From Methylobacter sp. (GTDB taxonomy: Bacteria; Pseudomonadota; Gammaproteobacteria; Methylococcales; Methylomonadaceae), in assembly GCA_028714995.1 (NCBI GenBank), contig JAQTLI010000061.1, positions 1 to 10,590 on the forward strand: a stretch of 10,590 bases of DNA, in the 5' to 3' direction. Below are positions 6,242-10,590 of this stretch, one piece after another. The number at the start of each line of letters is the position of its first letter. Within the stretch, counting starts at the first letter, position 1. The notes below the pieces were generated by a model. The model saw nothing but the letters and a program-made list of their open reading frames with translations. It made no database searches and was not told where the DNA came from. The position numbers were made by a program, and so were the translations under genes.

Positions 6242-6254
6242 ACGATTCTTATTT
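6235..6254 (-). promoter_or_regulatory. Possible Fur-type operator over the -35 box of the porin promoter
   Basis: The minus strand reads TAAGAATCGTTTGCAT within this interval. Aligned by eye to the E. coli Fur consensus (GATAATGATAATCATTATC) over 19 positions, it matches 11, including an unbroken AATC core. That is a borderline score. Position favours it, because a repressor bound here would block the -35 box. If real, the porin and perhaps the FMN-binding cluster would be induced by iron shortage. Confidence 0.3.
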
Positions 6255-6297
6255 AGAACTTAAAATAAAAAAGTACCTTTGCTCTGGTCTTGAAATA

Positions 6298-7218
6298 TCA
6301 GGCCTTAGCCACCCGGCTAACCACATAAACACCGGCCAATACAAAGAAAGTACCCGCCAACTGAAGCAGTGTGATCGCTTCATCCAGTATCATATAGGCT
6401 AGGACTAATGTGGCTATAGGACCGATGGTGCTGATTATCGATGCCGATCCCGCGCCTATTATGCGTATGCCTGCATTCATTAAAAACGCGGGTAAAACGG
6501 TAGAAAAAACTGCCATGATCAATGCCAGAAAATAAACATCGTATGGAAAACCGGTAATAGCAATGCCATGCCGGAAAGCGAAATGCACTATTGTGGCAAT
6601 ACTGGCGACGGTCATTGTATAAGCGGTAAATCGCGCCGAACCTATCTTGAGTACCATAACGCCGCTGCCCATGGTAAAGCAGGCAAAAATAACAGCGCTA
6701 GCCAGCACTAACCCTGAACCCAACAGTAGACCGGATGAGGCTATCGACAGATGCTCAACAAACACCAGTATCATGCCTGTATAACTTAAGCCCAGCGCGA
6801 CACAAACGCGCGCTGTGACCGGCTTTTTGTGGACAATAGCCGAAAATAACACGACAAAGGTCGGGTACAAAAACAGGATGACTCGCTCCAGCCCCGCTGA
6901 GATGTACTGTAGTCCGATAAAATCCAGATAACTTGCCAGGTAATAACCGATAAAGCCCAGAACGGCAATCACCAACCATTGCTTTTTATCCAGCGCTTGA
7001 GACGACGATTTTTTGTTATGCCATGCAGCAACCAGCAGAAAAAACGGCAGGGCAAACAACATGCGCAAAGCCATCAAGGTAATGGCATCAACCTGAGTGC
7101 TGGCGGCATAAGCTAGTTTGATAATGATAGATTTGGCTGAAAAACCTAATGCACCCAACAACACCAGGCCACAACCGATAACAAGATTGCGCTGCTCAAA
7201 ATGGGTTTTGCTCAGCAA
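6298..7218 (-). CDS. EamA/DMT-superfamily permease, TTG start
   Basis: A 306-residue inner-membrane protein with about ten hydrophobic helices in two EamA repeats. The first repeat ends with GLQYISAGLERVILFLYPT (102-120), and the second with the parallel stretch from GAGSASIISTIGPIATLVLA (255-274) through LDE (278-280). DMT carriers mostly export amino acids, metabolites or drugs, and some import; the substrate cannot be assigned. No ATG lies near the start. The frame begins with TTG at 7216-7218, which overlaps the last seven bases of the upstream kinase gene, and GAGGTGG (7226-7232) stands seven bases before it, a strong Shine-Dalgarno inside the kinase gene. Overlap and order indicate co-transcription and coupled translation with that kinase, so the permease may move the kinase's substrate or a related sugar or amine. 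The stop is followed by an AT-rich leader and the porin promoter. Confidence 0.88.
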   Translation of the reverse strand: MLSKTHFEQRNLVIGCGLVLLGALGFSAKSIIIKLAYAASTQVDAITLMALRMLFALPFFLLVAAWHNKKSSSQALDKKQWLVIAVLGFIGYYLASYLDFIGLQYISAGLERVILFLYPTFVVLFSAIVHKKPVTARVCVALGLSYTGMILVFVEHLSIASSGLLLGSGLVLASAVIFACFTMGSGVMVLKIGSARFTAYTMTVASIATIVHFAFRHGIAITGFPYDVYFLALIMAVFSTVLPAFLMNAGIRIIGAGSASIISTIGPIATLVLAYMILDEAITLLQLAGTFFVLAGVYVVSRVAKA

Positions 7219-8282
7219 TGCGCGTCCACCTCTTTCTTTAACTGCGCTATCAGATTTTTAATCGCCGATTCCTGTACCATGATGCTCTTACATAACCGGA
7301 ATTGATCCGCTGCGCGCCGCAAATTCTGCTCCGGCTCTGTCACCTTAAAATAACGATTGCCTTCCAGATAATCGGTATAAAACCGCAAACCTAACTCAAA
7401 AGGAATCAACTGTATGGCGGGGTATAAAAAAAGGTAATCCTGTTCGGTAAAGAACGCGCCTGCTTCGGTTAAGTAACTTTTTAACAAAGCAGCACAAATA
7501 TCCAGATTGAATCCGACCGGTTCGAAAGTTTGGCAGCAGGATCGCAAGCAATCGCCAATATCGTATTGCACCAAGCCCGGCTTAACGGTATCCAGATCAA
7601 TAATGCTGACAACCTTTTTGCTGTATTTATCAAAAAGAAAATTGTTTAACTTGGGGTCGCCATGGATAACCCGCAAGGACAGCAAGCCCTGCTGTTTTGC
7701 AGTTTCCAGATCATCGGCGATATGCTGGAACTTGGCTATAAATTCAGCGCAATACCTGCTTCCATACGATGACTCCGGCTTGACTGACTGCTTTAAAACT
7801 TGATGATAATGTTTTAAATATTCCGGCGTTATATGAAAGCCGGGTAAGGTATCATGCAGAAGAAGAGGATCAAGGTCGCTGACTAAGCAATGAAAATGTC
7901 CCAGCGCGAATCCTGCCTGCTCGGCATCGCTGATATTGCCAATGGTCTCTAAACTTTCGGTATCACCTATAAAGCTCAACGCCCGCCAGCAATCGCCATT
8001 TTCATCCTGATAAAACGTGCTGTCATCGAGTGTCTTTATAATTTTCGGGATTTGCAGCTTAACCGTCGCGCTGATTTTTTGCGCTATATGCTGATTAAAT
8101 GTTATCAGGTTTGCCATTATTTGCTCGGGCGCAGGAAAAACGCCGCGGTTTATGCGCTGCAAAACAAACGGAGAGGTTTCTGTGGTAACCAGAAAAGTAT
8201 CATTGATCAGGCCATTGCCGAGCGGCGTTATCTGCGTAACAGCGTTAGCAAACTGATGGGCAATGAGAAGTGGTGTGTTCAT
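7212..8282 (-). CDS. APH-fold small-molecule kinase, N-acetylhexosamine 1-kinase (NahK)-like
   Basis: A 356-residue cytosolic kinase of the aminoglycoside-phosphotransferase fold. The N-lobe has GNGLINDTFLV (22-32), the nucleotide loop, and FVLQRINRGVF (39-49), which strongly recalls the ILQRIN segment of NahK. The catalytic loop is HGDPKLNN (207-214), with Asp209 the predicted base and Asn214 a metal ligand. The IIDLDT segment (227-232) supplies the metal-binding Asp229 and Asp231. Length agrees with NahK (about 360 residues). Family members phosphorylate sugars such as N-acetylhexosamines at C1, but the same scaffold serves choline, homoserine and other substrates, so the product name is provisional. 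The ATG at 8280-8282 has no clear Shine-Dalgarno; 43 bases separate it from rdgB. It overlaps the EamA permease gene by seven bases, suggesting a transport-and-phosphorylate pair. It is not an antibiotic-resistance gene on this evidence. Confidence 0.8.
   Translation of the reverse strand: MNTPLLIAHQFANAVTQITPLGNGLINDTFLVTTETSPFVLQRINRGVFPAPEQIMANLITFNQHIAQKISATVKLQIPKIIKTLDDSTFYQDENGDCWRALSFIGDTESLETIGNISDAEQAGFALGHFHCLVSDLDPLLLHDTLPGFHITPEYLKHYHQVLKQSVKPESSYGSRYCAEFIAKFQHIADDLETAKQQGLLSLRVIHGDPKLNNFLFDKYSKKVVSIIDLDTVKPGLVQYDIGDCLRSCCQTFEPVGFNLDICAALLKSYLTEAGAFFTEQDYLFLYPAIQLIPFELGLRFYTDYLEGNRYFKVTEPEQNLRRAADQFRLCKSIMVQESAIKNLIAQLKKEVDAHC
7216..7232 (-). promoter_or_regulatory. Shine-Dalgarno and TTG start of the EamA permease
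   Basis: GAGGTGG at 7226-7232 (minus strand) lies seven bases before the TTG at 7216-7218, inside the last codons of the APH-fold kinase gene. It supports the non-ATG start. The next possible initiators in frame are a few codons into the first membrane helix and would lose the N-terminal tail. Confidence 0.65.
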
Positions 8283-8325
8283 TAAAACATTATCAAGGGC
8301 ATGTGAGGCGAGCTCATATCCCTCA
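8283..8325. other. Short gap between rdgB and the NahK-like kinase, with imperfect hairpin
   Basis: Plus-strand AGGGCATGTGAG (8296-8307) and CTCATATCCCT (8313-8323) are imperfect inverted repeats with one bulge and one mismatch or wobble. No T-run follows, so I do not call a terminator. The kinase may be read through from rph-rdgB. Confidence 0.3.
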
Positions 8326-8937
8326 TTAAACAGCTTCCCTGGCCTTGATTAATACAGTTAACTTCTTCAATGCCTGTCCTCTATGGCTTAGTGAATTCTT
8401 AACTTCTGCAGATAATTGAGCCGATGCGCAATTTTGTTCCGGCACCCAGAACACCGGATCATAACCAAAACCGTTTTCGCCGACTGCATGATCTAAAATC
8501 CTGCCCTCCCAAGCCCCTTGGGCGATAACAGGACAAGGATCATTCGCATGTTCCATAAATACCATCACACAGATAAACCTCGCAGTACGCAGCTTTTCAG
8601 GTACGCCTTCCAGCTCCTGCAGCAGCTTATCCAGATTGTCCTGATCGCTGGCGCCAACTCCTGCATATCTGGCTGAAATCACACCCGGCGCACCGTTCAG
8701 GGCATCAACCACCAGGCCGGAATCATCGGCTATCGCCGGCAGCTTGCAGTGCAGAGCCGCATTTCTGGCTTTCAAAATGGCATTTTCTACAAACGTAGCA
8801 CCGGTTTCTTCCACGTCGACAACATTAAACGCGGATTGCGGAACGATGGGATGATCCACCAATATCGCCTGAATTTCTCTGATCTTGCCTGGATTGCTGC
8901 TGGCCAGAACGATTTTTTGTAATGTCGAAAAGTTCAT
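8326..8937 (-). CDS. rdgB: dITP/XTP pyrophosphatase (HAM1/RdgB family)
   Basis: A 203-residue cytosolic house-cleaning enzyme that hydrolyses ITP, dITP and XTP to monophosphates plus pyrophosphate, keeping deaminated purines out of DNA and RNA. Family motifs appear in order: SSNPGK (13-18) for the triphosphate, Glu44, ADDSGL (70-75) with the catalytic Asp pair 71-72, SARYAG (88-93), GFGYDP (156-161) and SHRGQAL (184-190) for base recognition. Length matches the family (about 197-205). The usual EGKTAAEL-type segment after the YDP strand reads EQNCASAQL here, a local variation outside the catalytic residues. The ATG (8935-8937) overlaps the rph stop as ATGA, giving translational coupling with rph, a common arrangement in proteobacteria. 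Confidence 0.96.
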   Translation of the reverse strand: MNFSTLQKIVLASSNPGKIREIQAILVDHPIVPQSAFNVVDVEETGATFVENAILKARNAALHCKLPAIADDSGLVVDALNGAPGVISARYAGVGASDQDNLDKLLQELEGVPEKLRTARFICVMVFMEHANDPCPVIAQGAWEGRILDHAVGENGFGYDPVFWVPEQNCASAQLSAEVKNSLSHRGQALKKLTVLIKAREAV

Positions 8938-9656
8938 TTATGACTTTCTATCGCTGCACGTTGTTTTTTCAGCAATTGCTTTATGCCGTGTTCGGCCAGT
9001 TCCAGCATTGCATCCAGCTCTTCTTTTCTGAACGCATGACCTTCAGCCGTACCTTGAACCTCAATAAACGCAGAGGCATCATTCATCACCACATTCATAT
9101 CGGTTTCTGCATTGCTGTCTTCGGCATAGTCCAGATCCAGCACCGGAACACCGTCATAAATACCCACCGAAACCGAGGCAACCTGCCCATGTAGCGGATT
9201 GGTCTTGATTTGTTTGCGTTTGAGCATTTTTTGTATCGCCAGTGACAGGGCAACAAAACCGCCGGTAATGGAGGCGGTACGGGTCCCGCCATCCGCCTGC
9301 AACACATCGCAATCGATCATGATGGTATGCTCGCCCAGCGCCTTTAAATCGACCGCTGCCCGCAGGGAACGGCCAATCAGGCGCTGAATTTCCAGAGTAC
9401 GCCCCCCCTGTTTTCCATTACTGGCTTCACGTCCCATCCGGCTATGAGTTGAACGCGGCAGCATGCCATATTCAGCGGTAATCCAACCTTCGCCCTTACC
9501 TTTAAGAAACCGAGGGACACTCCTGTCAACACTGGCGGTACAAAGCACCCGGGTATCGCCAAATTCAACAAGGACAGAGCCTTCTGCATGCTTGGTAAAA
9601 CCGCAGGTGAATTTTATGTCTCTTAGTTGATCCGGATTACGTCCGCTAGGTCTCAT
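8934..9656 (-). CDS. rph: Ribonuclease PH
   Basis: A 240-residue phosphorolytic 3'-5' exoribonuclease that trims tRNA precursors to their mature 3' ends, releasing nucleoside diphosphates; it works as a hexamer in the cytosol. The sequence is full length (the family is about 238 residues) and begins MRPSGRNPDQLR, the typical start. Key segments are GGRTLEIQRLIGRSLRA (84-100) with Arg86, CDVLQADGGTRTAS (116-129) with Arg126 for phosphate, and DLDYAEDSNAETDMN (174-188), whose Asp180 and Asp186 lie in the metal site. The RNA-binding loop with Arg-rich SRMGREA (72-78) is present. The start at 9654-9656 has only a weak GGA upstream. The stop overlaps rdgB as ATGA. Upstream, 60 bases separate it from the protein kinase gene. 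Confidence 0.97.
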   Translation of the reverse strand: MRPSGRNPDQLRDIKFTCGFTKHAEGSVLVEFGDTRVLCTASVDRSVPRFLKGKGEGWITAEYGMLPRSTHSRMGREASNGKQGGRTLEIQRLIGRSLRAAVDLKALGEHTIMIDCDVLQADGGTRTASITGGFVALSLAIQKMLKRKQIKTNPLHGQVASVSVGIYDGVPVLDLDYAEDSNAETDMNVVMNDASAFIEVQGTAEGHAFRKEELDAMLELAEHGIKQLLKKQRAAIESHK

Positions 9657-9674
9657 AGTTGTTCCACTGTAATG

Positions 9675-9703
9675 AAAAACCGCACAGTATACCTGAACTG
9701 CGC
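9675..9703 (-). terminator. Weak terminator-like hairpin after the protein kinase gene; overlaps a -10-like box
   Basis: On the minus strand GCGCAGT and ACTGTGC (7-bp stem with one G-U pair, 8-nt loop) are followed by GGTTTTTC. This fits a weak intrinsic terminator for the kinase transcript, 13 bases after its stop. The same stretch carries TATACT (9686-9691), a good -10 box that could start rph about 30 bases before its ATG, but I see no matching -35. Confidence 0.35.
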
Positions 9704-9716
9704 GCTTTTCGGCGGT

Positions 9717-10590
9717 TCAATTTTTGAATAATCGACCGTCATCAAGAGCCTGCTGCAACTGAGCTACCGATTGCGGACGATTTTCTGGCTGCAACTCCAT
9801 CGTCCAGTCGATGGCTTTTAACAGATACTCTGGAAATTTTCGTTTAAACGCCTTAACGGCAGGAACCAACCTATCCTGCTTTGCTCTTTCTCGCGCAGGA
9901 ATCGGCGCTTTAGACTCCAGACAAGTGCGCATACTTGCACCCACCGCATATATATCCGTCCACGGGCCTAACGGAGCATTCAGGTAATGCTGCTCTATGG
10001 GAGAGTAGCCTTTAGTAAAGATCTTGCTTTGCTTGCTTAGATTTGATTTGGTAAGGCTCTGAATTGCGCCAAAATCCAGCAATAACGCATCATTGCCTGG
10101 CCGCACCAGAATGTTGGCGGGTTTAATATCAAGATGAATAAAATTATGGCGATGAATATGATCTAATCCAGCCAACAAAGAATTGAATATCGCCAGTAAA
10201 AAGCCTTCGGAAATCGTCACGGTTTTGTTTTTTAAAAGCTTATTCAGCGTAATCCCATAGTCATAAGTCATCACCATGTAAACGGTGGAGTTCGCTTCAA
10301 AAAAATTGATGACTTCGACAATATTAGGGTGTTTTAGGGTAGCTAACACCTTGGCTTCTTCAAAAAACAGCGCCCTACCGTGTCGAAATAAAGCCTCGGT
10401 TTCATCACTGTTAGCGACAACAACATTATTCCAGGTCCTGTGAGCAAACTGTCGAGGCAAATACTCTTTAATGGCTACCTGAATCTGATCCGCCATTTGT
10501 CTGGCCAGGTAAACCGAACTAAATCCGCCGTGCGCCAATTCCCGCTCAATCATATACTGGTCTATAATAGTGCCAGTTTTCAGGTAGTTC
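9717..10590 (-). CDS. Bacterial Ser/Thr protein kinase (Hanks type), 5' end outside window
   Basis: A soluble eukaryotic-like protein kinase. The first ATG in the window is at 10551-10553, but the frame stays open upstream (LKTGTIIDQY precedes it) and those residues fit the normal lead-in to the kinase domain, so the true start lies beyond 10590. Counting from that Met: glycine-rich loop LAHGGFSSVYLA (6-17), VAIK with Lys29, Glu66 of helix C, HLDIKPAN (140-147; HRD reads HLD), DFG (160-162), KGYSPIEQ (181-188) in the P+1 region, Asp200 and Arg259. All catalytic residues are present, so it should be active. HLD instead of HRD suggests less reliance on activation-loop phosphorylation, which is inference. 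There is no membrane helix or PASTA domain; the protein ends soon after the C-lobe. Substrates are unknown. Placement before rph-rdgB suggests a housekeeping neighbourhood, possibly with a PP2C phosphatase gene outside the window. Confidence 0.9.
   Translation of the reverse strand, partial: NYLKTGTIIDQYMIERELAHGGFSSVYLARQMADQIQVAIKEYLPRQFAHRTWNNVVVANSDETEALFRHGRALFFEEAKVLATLKHPNIVEVINFFEANSTVYMVMTYDYGITLNKLLKNKTVTISEGFLLAIFNSLLAGLDHIHRHNFIHLDIKPANILVRPGNDALLLDFGAIQSLTKSNLSKQSKIFTKGYSPIEQHYLNAPLGPWTDIYAVGASMRTCLESKAPIPARERAKQDRLVPAVKAFKRKFPEYLLKAIDWTMELQPENRPQSVAQLQQALDDGRLFKN

Noticed and set aside
5962..6402. Plus-strand frame of 146 codons spanning the porin start, its promoter and the end of the permease
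   Set aside because: It runs across two well-supported genes and the promoter region, with a composition typical of antisense translation.
7212..8282. Aminoglycoside resistance gene
   Set aside because: The fold is shared, but the N-lobe segments resemble N-acetylhexosamine kinase and the context is chromosomal housekeeping and transport.

Overview
All twelve recognisable protein genes lie on the minus strand, so the window reads from high to low coordinates. The gene set points to a Gram-negative proteobacterium: an outer-membrane porin ending in Phe, a Tat-exported enzyme, periplasmic c-type cytochromes, and the rph-rdgB pair. The overall style, including CACGAAAG-type intergenic repeats and a palindrome of the GGTTCCCAAGCT type, made me think of a gammaproteobacterial methylotroph or methanotroph. 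That taxonomic guess is inference from memory; no methane- or methanol-oxidation gene is present. No RNA gene, CRISPR array or transposase gene was found.

In transcription order: (1) 10590-9717, a cytosolic Ser/Thr protein kinase whose 5' end lies outside the window. (2) 9656-8326, rph and rdgB, overlapping by ATGA: tRNA 3'-end trimming and cleaning of the nucleotide pool. (3) 8282-6298, an APH-fold kinase resembling N-acetylhexosamine 1-kinase, followed by an overlapping EamA/DMT permease that starts with TTG behind a good Shine-Dalgarno. (4) 6179-3589, an envelope cluster: a coiled-coil outer-membrane porin, a secreted NqrC/RnfG-like FMN-binding protein, and a four-helix membrane protein with clustered histidines. 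The last two are coupled by TAATG. A possible Fur-type site covers the -35 region of the porin promoter. (5) 3324-621, a tight periplasmic operon: a MauG/cytochrome c peroxidase-like dihaem protein, a Tat-exported calcineurin-like phosphoesterase, and a small SoxA-like monohaem cytochrome c. (6) 384-1, the 5' part of gnd (6-phosphogluconate dehydrogenase).

The two envelope clusters are the most interesting part. Cluster 4 has the parts of a flavin/haem electron-transfer or metal-uptake module spanning inner membrane, periplasm and outer membrane. Cluster 5 places a phosphoesterase between two haem proteins, an unusual pairing with no function I can name.

The gaps hold notable non-coding structure. 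Between the small cytochrome gene and gnd is a 156-bp MITE-like element with 21-bp terminal inverted repeats (one mismatch) around a perfect 15-bp-stem palindrome. A perfect 14-bp-stem hairpin follows the porin, and a perfect 12-bp-stem hairpin lies upstream of the peroxidase gene.
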